Below are positions 50,795 to 59,191 of a DNA stretch of 64,000 nucleotides, piece by piece; the stretch's first letter is position 1, and each line of letters starts with the position of its first letter. The stretch comes from Okeania sp. SIO2B3. Its GTDB lineage: Bacteria; Cyanobacteriota; Cyanobacteriia; Cyanobacteriales; Microcoleaceae. The stretch covers positions 91,921 through 155,920 of the forward strand of contig NZ_JAAHGH010000003.1 in the NCBI RefSeq assembly GCF_010672525.1, written 5' to 3'. Under the pieces are notes generated by a model, which saw only the letters and a list, made by a program, of their open reading frames with translations, was not told the DNA's origin and did not search any database. Both the position numbers and the translations under genes were made by a program.

Positions 50795-50934
50795 AAATCA
50801 TCTCTGATACCAAATCTCACAAAGTTTGCTATGTATTTTGGTGATGGGGAAATGGGAAGATAGGCAAGCAAATATAGCATTACTATTCAGAAATGGTATG
50901 AGTGAGTTTTCAGTTAAATCAAATCTAAAATTAA

Positions 50935-50977
50935 TATAAGCTGTAACATTTTGATATTGAAAAGTTACAGCTTATAT
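50935..50977. terminator. Strong stem-loop downstream of the AraC gene
   Basis: ATATAAGCTGTAAC and GTTACAGCTTATAT form a 14-bp perfect stem with a 15-nt loop between two converging genes. There is no long U-tract, so a terminator role is probable but not certain. Confidence 0.6.
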
Positions 50978-51051
50978 AAAAGTATATTCAGAAAAATAAC
51001 TTGTTTATGGGTGTTGAAAATCAAAGATTATCTCCGCTTTGATAGAATAAA

Positions 51052-51255
51052 TTATCGACCCAGTTCACTCCATAAAGAAGCTGGATGAGGAATAACATTA
51101 GATTCAACTTGAGGGTTTTGTTCAGATGATTGAGTTAGATAAACACGGGTTGCACTATAACTAACAATGAACATAGAAAATGCTACCAAGAGTGTCACAA
51201 CAACTCGATCTAAAGCAGATATATTATCTAAGTGCTGAGAGTTTTGAGAGTTCAT
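51052..51255 (-). CDS. Small single-span membrane protein
   Basis: 67 residues: polar N-terminus, one hydrophobic helix (VVVTLLVAFSMFIVSYSATR, about 18-37), then a polar tail ending ASLWSELGR. I do not recognise a family. ATG at 51255 is preceded by GAGGAGA at about 51263-51269 on the minus strand, a good ribosome-binding site. Lies 84 bp downstream of another tiny membrane-protein gene on the same strand. Confidence 0.7.
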   Translation of the reverse strand: MNSQNSQHLDNISALDRVVVTLLVAFSMFIVSYSATRVYLTQSSEQNPQVESNVIPHPASLWSELGR

Positions 51256-51339
51256 AGAACTTAAGTCTCCTCAATTCCTTACTTTTTCATTATCTCAGAT
51301 ATTTTTGTATTAACAGATACTTTTAATAAAAATTTATCT

Positions 51340-51492
51340 TTAAGGTTCTGGGAACTGACCAATTTGTAGGGGCAATGCAACTTGCTCAGTTAAAGATACT
51401 GGAAGGTCTGCTTTATGGGAAATGATTCCATGACCTACTCCAGTTATTATTCCTAAGATGGCTGGCAATACTAAAGAAGCAAAGTTGTTCAT
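51340..51492 (-). CDS. 50-residue membrane protein
   Basis: MNNFASLVLPAILGIITGVG then HGIISHKADLPVSLTEQVAL, PLQIGQFPEP. One N-terminal hydrophobic stretch (about 4-24) is followed by a short amphipathic tail. It is below the usual ORF-calling limit. The style (LVLPAILGIITGVGHGI) resembles short conserved cyanobacterial proteins, from memory only. Function unknown. Confidence 0.6.
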   Translation of the reverse strand: MNNFASLVLPAILGIITGVGHGIISHKADLPVSLTEQVALPLQIGQFPEP

Positions 51493-51649
51493 TGATGATT
51501 ACTGAGAAAATTACAGTTACAGCATCTCAATTTCACGATGTTTAATTCTGTAACAAAGTTTACTTTTGAGTTAAATTTTGTTAAGCAGTCTAGTACAATT
51601 TCCCAATTAGACAAATCTCAGGAATTCTGAGTCCCTAAATTAAACCTAA
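51493..51649. other. Upstream region of the small membrane-protein pair
   Basis: AT-rich; the likely promoter of the two small genes lies here. No motif is clear. Confidence 0.3.
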
Positions 51650-52215
51650 ATAGGGTTTGCGCTTCACTAGTCTTTTAGTAGGGGTAGGAGACAACCCACC
51701 CGCGGGCCCCGACCAACCCACCCCTAGCCCCTCCCCCGACCGTGGAGGGGAGGGGAAGACAGGAGACAACCCACCCCTAGCCCCTCCCCCGACCGTGGAG
51801 CAGGGCTGTTTCATTCTCAATAGACACGGGGACGCGGTGACAAACCAGACACGGGGATGGAGGCTTTTAAGCGGCGTTGAACCAAATATTCTCTCAGGGC
51901 TTAAAGACGCTTATTGAGTGAAAAATAGGCAAATTTTGGCAAATTTCACCGTTCCACTATTCCTTAATCTATCGTTCTCCCGCTCATCTTTAATCTACAA
52001 TACTTTGAAACAGCCCTGCTCCGGTGGAGGGGAGGAATGGCTCGGGAGCGAGGAGGTAGGAGCGGGCGTTTTGTCCCAAGATTGTTCTGCCCAACTCTTG
52101 ACCAAAATCCTGAATTTTTGAACCATTACCACCTAAAACCTCGCACTTTTTGATACTTAAAAATGCGCTCAACCTTTATCTGTAAAGACTTTTAGATTTA
52201 ATCAGCAAGCCCTAA
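51650..52215. repeat. MITE-A copy interrupted by another element
   Basis: The ends are TAGGGTTTGCGCTTCACTAG and TTAATCAGCAAGCCCTAA. The copy is twice normal length because a 218-bp element (51801-52018) is nested in it, and because short GC-rich blocks (ACCCACCCCTAGCCCCTCCC) are repeated at about 51713 and 51768. Confidence 0.85.
51801..52018. repeat. MITE-G nested in MITE-A
   Basis: Ends CAGGGCTGTTTCA and TGAAACAGCCCTG (the right end adds one mismatch region inward) are inverted repeats 218 bp apart. The interior has no matching frame. Confidence 0.8.
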
Positions 52216-52226
52216 ATAATTAATCT

Positions 52227-52371
52227 AATAGACCTCTCCGTAAAAGAGGGAGTAGGCAGTAGGCAGTAGGGAACCCACCCCTCGCCCCTCCCCCGACCGT
52301 GGAGGGGAAAGGATTGATAATTTATGTGTGATAATTGATTTGATTTTTGATGATCACGCCTATGTCTATTA
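52227..52371. repeat. MITE-D copy
   Basis: AATAGACCTCTCCGTAAAAG at the left and a diverged TATGTCTATT at the right, with AGTAGGCAGTAGGCAGTAGG units inside. Confidence 0.65.
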
Positions 52372-52430
52372 GTGTACCGCAGCGATCGCTATCTGTGAAA
52401 AATTTATCTGATTTTACTAAAGAAAAATAA

Positions 52431-52523
52431 TATTATGTCCGGTTGAATACTTATAAATAACAACGAAGGAGTCAGGAGGAAAAAAGAAGAAAGTTTTTTA
52501 TCACTAATTAAGCTGACATGATA
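52431..52523. repeat. MITE-B copy 3, 93 bp, TAA target duplication
   Basis: TATTATGTCCGG at the left and GACATGATA at the right, flanked by TAA at 52428-52430 and 52524-52526. Subfamily sequence matches the solo end at 3116 (GTCCGGTTRAA..., AAATAACNACG). Confidence 0.8.
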
Positions 52524-52628
52524 TAAGACAGTAAAACTTATTCATCTGTGAATTAATACAGTTTTTTCAAAACATAACATTGATTATAATTACTTTAATA
52601 TCAATAAAATTTTGGAGTAGAAGTCGTA

Positions 52629-53660
52629 ATGAAAAGACTCAAAGTAATCTTTTTAGGAATTTACATTTGGGTAGGGATACTGCTGATGCAACCTTACCTA
52701 AATGCCAATTCTACCTCGCCAGAAAATTTTTCTACCTTTAGAGAATGGTGTTTAAATCAAACAAATATTTCTCCCACTTCTCAATATACAGTTAAAATTC
52801 TCTTGCAAAAAGCTAGAACGAATGACTGTATTGAAGCAGACAAAAAACTTTCTAGTCTTTCTGCTCTCTCCCTCAATAATAATTATATTGTAAGTCTTGC
52901 TCCTGTATCCAGCCTCAAAAATCTCACCAAACTATCCCTAAATGCTAATCAAATTCAAGAATTATCCCCTCTATCTAATCTTCCTAAACTAACTCATTTA
53001 TTTCTCGATAGTAATAAAATTGAAGATATTTCTGAATTATCTAAATTAACTAATTTAACCAAACTAGAACTCAATGATAATAGAATAAAAAATATATCTC
53101 CTCTATCTAATTTAACTAAATTAACTAATCTTAGCCTGATTTTTAATAAAATTGAAAATGTATCTTCTCTATCCAATTTAACAACATTAACTCACCTAAA
53201 TCTCGGAGTTAATCGCGTTATAAATCTCAAACCTCTAGCAAATTTAACCAATTTAACTCATTTATATCTTAACGATAATCAGCTTAGAAAAATTGCGCCC
53301 TTATCTAACTTAACTAACTTGACGAATTTGTATTTATATCGCAATCAAATTAGTGACATTTCTTCTCTTTCTAACCTCACTAATCTAACTTATCTGAATC
53401 TTAGCGATAATTACATTGCTGAAGTTTCCAATCTTTCTAGTTTAAGGAATCTGAAAATTCTGATCCTGGTTTTCAATCAAATTCAAAAAATAGATTCTTT
53501 ATCAACTTTGACAAATCTTAGTTTACTAGATTTAAGTCGTAACAGAATTACGGATATTAATTCTCTCTCTACTTTAATTAAATTAGATGTACTGAATTTG
53601 CGAAATAACCCAGTTGCTAGAATTTGCCCGCTCCAACCTGAATCAATTTGTCGCTTCTAA
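52629..53660 (+). CDS. Secreted leucine-rich repeat protein
   Basis: 343 residues. A signal peptide (LKVIFLGIYIWVGILLMQPY) precedes a short domain with two Cys (EWCLNQT, TNDCIEADKKL), then about eleven 22-residue leucine-rich repeats of the SDS22/internalin kind (consensus LSNLTNLTxLxLxxNxIxxI) and a C-terminal cap with two Cys (ARICPLQPESICRF). It is probably extracytoplasmic and binds proteins; the partner is unknown. ATG at 52629 has GGAG at 52615-52618. Purine tandem repeats start 3 bp after the stop. Confidence 0.92.
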   Translation: MKRLKVIFLGIYIWVGILLMQPYLNANSTSPENFSTFREWCLNQTNISPTSQYTVKILLQKARTNDCIEADKKLSSLSALSLNNNYIVSLAPVSSLKNLTKLSLNANQIQELSPLSNLPKLTHLFLDSNKIEDISELSKLTNLTKLELNDNRIKNISPLSNLTKLTNLSLIFNKIENVSSLSNLTTLTHLNLGVNRVINLKPLANLTNLTHLYLNDNQLRKIAPLSNLTNLTNLYLYRNQISDISSLSNLTNLTYLNLSDNYIAEVSNLSSLRNLKILILVFNQIQKIDSLSTLTNLSLLDLSRNRITDINSLSTLIKLDVLNLRNNPVARICPLQPESICRF

Positions 53661-53662
53661 AA

Positions 53663-53716
53663 GAAGGAAGAGGGAAGAAGGAAGAGGGAAGAAGGAAGAG
53701 GGAAGAAGGAAGAGGG
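53663..53716. repeat. Purine tandem repeat (GAAGAAGGAAGAGGGAA)
   Basis: About four units of AGAAGGAAGAGGGA follow the LRR gene. Confidence 0.8.
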
Positions 53717-53740
53717 AAAAATCTTACGTTTGAAGTTTTT

Positions 53741-54150
53741 TTTGATTTTTTGAGCTGCTCCTTGCAGAGTAAAATTATTAGCTGATTCTCGATATAACGC
53801 CTGTATTTAAGAGCTTAAAAATAGAGTATAGTTTGGCTTTTAACTGCCAATTTAAAGTATAAACCTAACTTAATCTTGATAAATTGACTAAAAAAATCAA
53901 TATGCCTGATTGGTAAAGATTACCCTTAGATATGAGGAATAATATCATGTCCGTTGGGGCGCGTTTGTGTAAAAGTTAGCGTGGATATCTACAAGAAATT
54001 TAAGTTTTTTTCTTGCCTGTTGCCTGTTCCCTTCCGGAGCTGTTGCCTATTTACTATACAAGACCGATGCTACCGGACATGATATAATTATGTGGCCAAC
54101 CTGTATAAATAAGCTATCTCCTTTTAAAGGTATCGCTAAAATCCTTGACT
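53741..54150. repeat. Left direct repeat flanking the NRPS, holding MITE-B copy 1
   Basis: 53741-53942 and 54085-54150 align in the same order and orientation with 58930-59185. The only major difference is the 142-bp MITE-B at 53943-54084. Its start is a decayed end of an LpxB-related gene (TTTGAGCTGCTCCTTGCAGA). Confidence 0.85.
53943..54084. repeat. MITE-B copy 1, with TAA target duplication
   Basis: TATCATGTCCGTTGGGGCGC ... GATGCTACCGGACATGATA, flanked by TAA at 53940-53942 and 54085-54087. The empty site GGAATAATTATTTGG is seen at 59127-59141 in the other copy of the direct repeat. Confidence 0.9.
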
Positions 54151-54185
54151 TGCAAGGTTTTTGCTTTTATCAAAATTAAAAATAA

Positions 54186-54354
54186 TATCATGTCCGTTGG
54201 GGCGCGTTTATGTAAACCCAAGGGTGAATATCTGGAAATTTAAGTTTTTTTCTTGCTCTTAAGCATTCCTACTTCTTCCCTCTTCCCTCTTCCTTCTTCC
54301 CTCTTCCTTCTTCCTTACCTTAGCTATACAATACCGATGCTACCGGACATGATA
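54186..54354. repeat. MITE-B copy 2, with TAA target duplication
   Basis: Same left and right ends as copy 1, flanked by TAA at 54183-54185 and 54355-54357. The interior carries CTTCCCTCTTCCTTCTTCCC repeats in place of the TTGCCTG units of copy 1. Confidence 0.9.
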
Positions 54355-54425
54355 TAACTTATGACCTCAATAATAAAAGCGTTTATTATTACAACGCAAC
54401 TCGACTATCGCCCATCGGTCCAATA

Positions 54426-57400
54426 TTAATTCGCCAGAGCGCGATCGCGACAAAGCATCAACCTTTCCGCTAAAACCCGCACTTGAGGTTCCCGGATAAT
54501 TGAGAAATGTTCTCCGGGAATCTCGTGGATTTCAATTTCTCCCGCAACAAAATCCCGCCAACCTAAAGTGGGATCGCCCCCTACATCTATTAGCTGCTGG
54601 CTAGCATTAAACAGCACAATATTACCTGGATAAGGTCGCGCTTCATAGTTATAAGACGCAATAGCCGTGGCTTGAAAAACTTCAAACAAATTTTCCAAAT
54701 CCTCAACTCTGACTTCCTCCGGCAAGAGATCGAATATCTTAGCTTGTTCGAGGACATACCCCAATCGCTCCTCTGGCATCAGTTGTTGTATTTGCTCGCA
54801 GGATACGGGTACTTCTTTCCCGCGAGGAGCGCTCATTTCTTCAGCAAATAATCTGGAATAAAAAATATCAGGACCTAGCATCCTTCCTGGCGTGCTATCA
54901 ATCAAAAGTCTGTGGTGTTCTGGAGCAGAAGATTCTATTAGTGCTAGCAATGCCAGGGTATCCCCTTGTTGGTGTAACTGTTGCGCCATTTCTAAGGCTA
55001 AGTGACCACCCACGCAAAAACCAACCAAGTAATAAGGACCGCGAGGTTGAATCGTTTTAATTGCTTTTAGGTGGTGAGTGGCGAGTTCCTTGAGAGTAGT
55101 AAAAGGCGATCGCTCTCCATTGAGACCAGGCGCTTGCAAACCATAAATCGGTTGTTCGCTCCCCAAATTGCGGGCTAAATCTAGATAAAATAAGACAGTG
55201 CCGCTGCTGGGAGGGATTAAGAATAGAGGCGGTAAATCTCCATTGGGCTGAATCGCAACTAGGGGTGAGGTTGACCCAGAATCTTCGCCGGAGCGCAGAG
55301 AAAAGGCGAGCTGCTCAATAGTCGGACTTTGCAAAAGTGCTGCCAAAGAGAGATTTTTGTCCAACTGCTGTTGCACTCGAGCAATTAAGGCGATCGCTAA
55401 CAAAGAATGACCGCCGATGTCAAAGAAATTATCTCGGATTCCTACGGGAGAAACTTCCAAAACATCAGACCAGATTTGTGTCAGTTGCAATTCTAGAGTA
55501 TCCCGGGGTGCAATAAAAGTGGCATCGCTACCGGTGCTAGTTCCGTCCGGTGCGGGGAGCGCCCGCCGGTCAATTTTGCCGTTGGGAGTTAGGGGTAGGG
55601 AGTCTAGCATCACAAAAGCCGAAGGCATCATATAGTCCGGCAGTTTTTCCTTGAGAAAAGCACGCAGTTTTGGTGTTAGTTTCTGCATTTGCTTCCCATA
55701 CAAGGGGTTATTGACAAAGTCGCTACAATTTTTCTGGGAAGATGGAGAAAAAGATTGATTGGGAACTACATAAGCCACCAGGCGCTTGTTACTCGGTTGG
55801 TCTCCGAGAACTATAACTACAGCTTGCTGCACTTCTTGGCGTTTCGCCAGTAGCGCCTCGATTTCTCCTGGTTCGATCCGAAAGCCGCGAATTTTTACCT
55901 GGTTGTCGATGCGACTGAGAAGTTCGATGTTGCCGTCCGGGAGATAGCGTGCCTGATCTCCGGTTTTGTACAGACGCGCTCCCTCTTCTTGGCTAAAAGG
56001 ATTAGCAATAAACTTTTTTGCACTTAACTCCGGACGGTTGAGATAGCCTCGGGCTAAACCGATGCCACCGATATGCAGTTCTCCTGGTACGCCGATGGGA
56101 ACCGGTTGGAGATGAGCGTCGAGAATATAGAGAAGAGCGTTGGCAAAGGGTTTACCGATAGGAACTAGAGATTCAAGAGGTCGCTGGATATTAGCATTTT
56201 CAAAATAGCAACTGTCAATGGTTGCTTCGCTGACTCCATAAGAATTCACTAACCGAGTTCCCGAACCGCAGAATTGGCGAAATCTTTGGTATTCTTGCAC
56301 GGACCAGCTATCCGAACCGATCGCCAATACCTTCATGAAATCTAGGTTTTGCTCGGTGTTCTCCAAATACTCGATTAAGTTTCTCATTACCGCTGGCACA
56401 AATTCTGCGTAATTGACTTGCTCTTGGAGCATCAATTGATACAGCTTTTCTGGCTCTAACAAAAAGTCCCTCGGACATAGAACTAATTTGGCTCCCGAGC
56501 AAAGGGCGCGAACCCAATCTCCCGTAAAGACATCAAAGGAGAAACTCGCCATTTGCAGATGGCTGCTCTGGGGACGTAGCTGGTAAGCTTGCTCCCAGGA
56601 ACGATAGGCATTTACCAAACTTTTATGCTCGATTTCCACCCCTTTTGGCTTTCCGGTAGAACCTGAAGTGTAGATGACGTAAGCCAAAGAAGCTGGTTTT
56701 GTACGAAGGGCAATATTTTCCGCGCTATTCTGAGAAATGACTGGCCAATCTTTATCCAAGAAAACAACTCGTCCCTTGCTTTCTGGGAGTCGAGCCACTG
56801 ACTTTTCGGAAGCCAACAGCAAACTTACTCCCGAATCTTCTAGCAAATAAGCCAGGCGATCGCGTGGATAGTTCGGATCTAAGGGTAAATACGCCCCACC
56901 TGCTTTGAGAATGCCCAACAATCCCACCAGCATTTCGACCGAGCGCTCTATGCAAATCCCCACTATTACATCTGGACTTACTCCTAGAGATTGCAAATAA
57001 TAGGCCAATTGATTTGCCTTAGCGTTCAGCTCCCGATAAGTAATTTGTTCATTCCCAAAGACTACCGCGATATTGTCTGATCTCCGTTTTACCTGCTCTG
57101 CAAACAACTGATGAATGCACTTATCTTGGGGATAATCTGTTTGAGTATTGTTCCAGGACACCAACAATTGATGTTGTTCTTCTGCCGTCAGCATGGGTAA
57201 CAACGCAACCCTCTGTTCTGGATTGGCGACAATCGACTCTAGCAAGCATTCTAAATGTCTCGCCCAGCGGCGAATAGTGTTGGCATCAAACAGGTCGGCA
57301 CTATATTCCCAGATGAAATGGAGAGATTGGTCAAGTTCCTCAATTGCCAAACTTACATCAAATACCGAACCCTGTTGGTGTACGGCTAAGTATGGCTCGA

Positions 57401-58595
57401 TAGACAGTGCTTTCTCACCTGCTGTGAGTTCGGGTCTCTCAGGTTTGTACCAGCGATGCTTGCGCCAAGTGAAATCGACTTGAATTAAAGGGTGTCGGTT
57501 AGCATCTCGACGAGGGTTGAGTCGTTTTACTAATAAGTCGAAGGGATAATCTTGATGAGTCTGTGCCTCCGTTACCGTGCGATCGATGCGGGCGAGAAAT
57601 TCTGCAAAGGTGGGGTTATCCGCAAGAGTTGCCCGCAACACGACCTCTTTGTTAAAGTAACCGACAATGCTTTTAAGCTCCTCAACGCTCCACCTTGCCG
57701 CCATTGCGCTTCCTAGCAGGATGTCTTCTTGACCCGATAAGCGATGTAGCAGGACAAAGAAGGCAGCCAGCATAGTCCGGTAAAGACTGACTCCGAGATC
57801 GGCAGCGAGTTGTAGCAGTTTCTCTCGGAGTCGTTGGTTGAGTTCGACAATATGAAATTCATTCCGACCGCTCAAATCCCTTGGTCGCGCTTTGTCTGTT
57901 GGTATATTCAAAATCGGCAAGCAGTCGGCTAGTTTTTTCTGCCAGTAGCGAAAGAGTTGTTCTCCTCGTGCAGACAAGAGCATCTCCGACTGCCAGGACA
58001 CATAGTCGGCGTATTGCCAGGGAGAATCTGCTAGCAAGTTAGCTATTTTTGCTTCTGGAAGGTTCTGGACGGAAGCCGCGTATAATACCCGGAGTTCTTT
58101 GAGCAGCAAGTCAAATGACCACCCATCTCCTGCAATGTGGTGCATGGTTATCAATTGGACAAAGTCTTGGGGCGATCGGGCAAACAGATCCAAGCGCATT
58201 ATCGGACCCGTTTCTAAATTGAAGGGACGTTCTACTGCTGCCATAATTTTGGCTTTTAATTCGTCGGACCCCCACCTAGAAGCATCTGTTACCTCAATCT
58301 TGACGTTGCAGTCTGGACTAACTACTGCAACGGGTTTGCCGTCTAGAGTCCTATAGGTAGTTCGCAGGATCGAATGTCGTTCAACCAGCTTCTGCCAAGC
58401 CTTTCGCCAAGCCTCTAGATTTAATTCTCCAGCCAGACGAGTGGTTATAAATATGTTGTAAGCTACGCTTTCTAGATCCTTCTGGTAGATGAACCATAAG
58501 GCTTGCTGTCCACGCGATAGAGGGGAAGGGAATTGGGAGTTTTCTAGAGATTGATTCTGTATCAAGATGCCTTTTACGTCTGAAGAATAAATCAC
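54426..58595 (-). CDS. Single-module nonribosomal peptide synthetase (C-A-T-TE)
   Basis: 1,389 residues. Condensation domain (about 24-450; HHIAGDG at 152-158). Adenylation domain (about 480-1010; YTSGSTGKPKGVEIEH, NSYGVSEATIDS, ELHIGGIGLARGYLNRPELS, YKTGDQARYLPDG, NGKIDRRAL). Carrier domain (DNFFDIGGHSLLAI). Thioesterase (about 1120-1389) with nucleophile motif GFCVGG, Cys in place of Ser, and His in GEHFSII. Specificity residues read by eye as D-V-G-E-A-G-S-I-D, one off the ornithine code DVGEIGSID. The start is GTG at 58595. GC content is visibly above the neighbours, suggesting transfer. No tailoring, transport or second module gene is adjacent. Confidence 0.95.
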   Translation of the reverse strand: MIYSSDVKGILIQNQSLENSQFPSPLSRGQQALWFIYQKDLESVAYNIFITTRLAGELNLEAWRKAWQKLVERHSILRTTYRTLDGKPVAVVSPDCNVKIEVTDASRWGSDELKAKIMAAVERPFNLETGPIMRLDLFARSPQDFVQLITMHHIAGDGWSFDLLLKELRVLYAASVQNLPEAKIANLLADSPWQYADYVSWQSEMLLSARGEQLFRYWQKKLADCLPILNIPTDKARPRDLSGRNEFHIVELNQRLREKLLQLAADLGVSLYRTMLAAFFVLLHRLSGQEDILLGSAMAARWSVEELKSIVGYFNKEVVLRATLADNPTFAEFLARIDRTVTEAQTHQDYPFDLLVKRLNPRRDANRHPLIQVDFTWRKHRWYKPERPELTAGEKALSIEPYLAVHQQGSVFDVSLAIEELDQSLHFIWEYSADLFDANTIRRWARHLECLLESIVANPEQRVALLPMLTAEEQHQLLVSWNNTQTDYPQDKCIHQLFAEQVKRRSDNIAVVFGNEQITYRELNAKANQLAYYLQSLGVSPDVIVGICIERSVEMLVGLLGILKAGGAYLPLDPNYPRDRLAYLLEDSGVSLLLASEKSVARLPESKGRVVFLDKDWPVISQNSAENIALRTKPASLAYVIYTSGSTGKPKGVEIEHKSLVNAYRSWEQAYQLRPQSSHLQMASFSFDVFTGDWVRALCSGAKLVLCPRDFLLEPEKLYQLMLQEQVNYAEFVPAVMRNLIEYLENTEQNLDFMKVLAIGSDSWSVQEYQRFRQFCGSGTRLVNSYGVSEATIDSCYFENANIQRPLESLVPIGKPFANALLYILDAHLQPVPIGVPGELHIGGIGLARGYLNRPELSAKKFIANPFSQEEGARLYKTGDQARYLPDGNIELLSRIDNQVKIRGFRIEPGEIEALLAKRQEVQQAVVIVLGDQPSNKRLVAYVVPNQSFSPSSQKNCSDFVNNPLYGKQMQKLTPKLRAFLKEKLPDYMMPSAFVMLDSLPLTPNGKIDRRALPAPDGTSTGSDATFIAPRDTLELQLTQIWSDVLEVSPVGIRDNFFDIGGHSLLAIALIARVQQQLDKNLSLAALLQSPTIEQLAFSLRSGEDSGSTSPLVAIQPNGDLPPLFLIPPSSGTVLFYLDLARNLGSEQPIYGLQAPGLNGERSPFTTLKELATHHLKAIKTIQPRGPYYLVGFCVGGHLALEMAQQLHQQGDTLALLALIESSAPEHHRLLIDSTPGRMLGPDIFYSRLFAEEMSAPRGKEVPVSCEQIQQLMPEERLGYVLEQAKIFDLLPEEVRVEDLENLFEVFQATAIASYNYEARPYPGNIVLFNASQQLIDVGGDPTLGWRDFVAGEIEIHEIPGEHFSIIREPQVRVLAERLMLCRDRALAN

Positions 58596-58811
58596 AGGCT
58601 ATTTTACAGCGCTTTTCAGATTGATAAACCACATCGCCACAACCAAAACCCTGTAGGGGCGTTTTGCTCCGCAACATATAAAGCGCAGCTTTGCGTTAGC
58701 AAATGGCCATTCCCCCCTACTGTGGTCTACCCAAATGAAAACCGCTGTAAGCTATATTCCGCAGGTTAAAATCAAAAAGGGTAGTCCTGTATATGGGTAG
58801 TCCTGCTACCC
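58596..58811. other. NRPS upstream region
   Basis: It contains TGTAGGGGCGTTTTGCTCCG and GCGCAGCTTTGCGTTAGC GC-rich blocks and a duplicated GGGTAGTCCTG (58780, 58795). The NRPS promoter should be here. Confidence 0.4.
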
Positions 58812-58990
58812 CTTGCTCAAATATTGAATTAAATAATCAGCTATTTTCTCACTACCACCCGGTCTACCCATCCTTTGAATACCATTGCGAATACAAGCTT
58901 CTAAATACTCCGCCTCTGCCAAAGTTTGTTTTATTTTTTGAGCTGCTTCTTGTAGAGTAATATTATTAGCTGATTTTCGAGCGACCGCTT
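58812..58990 (-). pseudogene. 3' fragment duplicated from the LpxB-related gene
   Basis: The sequence CAAATATTGAATTAAATAAT, then CAGCTATTTTCTCACTACCA and onward, is a near-copy of the C-terminal coding end at 60735-60905 (LpxB-related gene, C-terminus IADYLMQYLTRE). It decays after about 180 bp. Confidence 0.85.
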
Positions 58991-59185
58991 GTATTGAATA
59001 GCTTAAAAATAGAGTCTAATTTGTCTTTTAACTACTAATTTAAAGCATAAACCGAACTTAATTTACAAAGTTGACTAAAATTTCAAACAAGATATATAAT
59101 AGGTAAAGATTACTCTTAAATACCAGGAATAATTATTTGGCCTAAATGTATAAACAAGCTATCTCCTATCAAGGGAAATTTTAGC
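58930..59185. repeat. Right direct repeat flanking the NRPS (MITE-free)
   Basis: Aligns with 53741-54150 minus its MITE-B, including TTAAAAATAGAGT, TTTTAACTRC, GGTAAAGATTACYCTTA and AAGCTATCTCC. Provides the empty site for MITE-B. Confidence 0.85.
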
Positions 59186-59191
59186 GAAGAA

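Noticed and set aside
53663..53716. Regular short repeats that could suggest a CRISPR array
   Set aside because: The units are contiguous purine tandem repeats with no unique spacers, and no cas genes are present.
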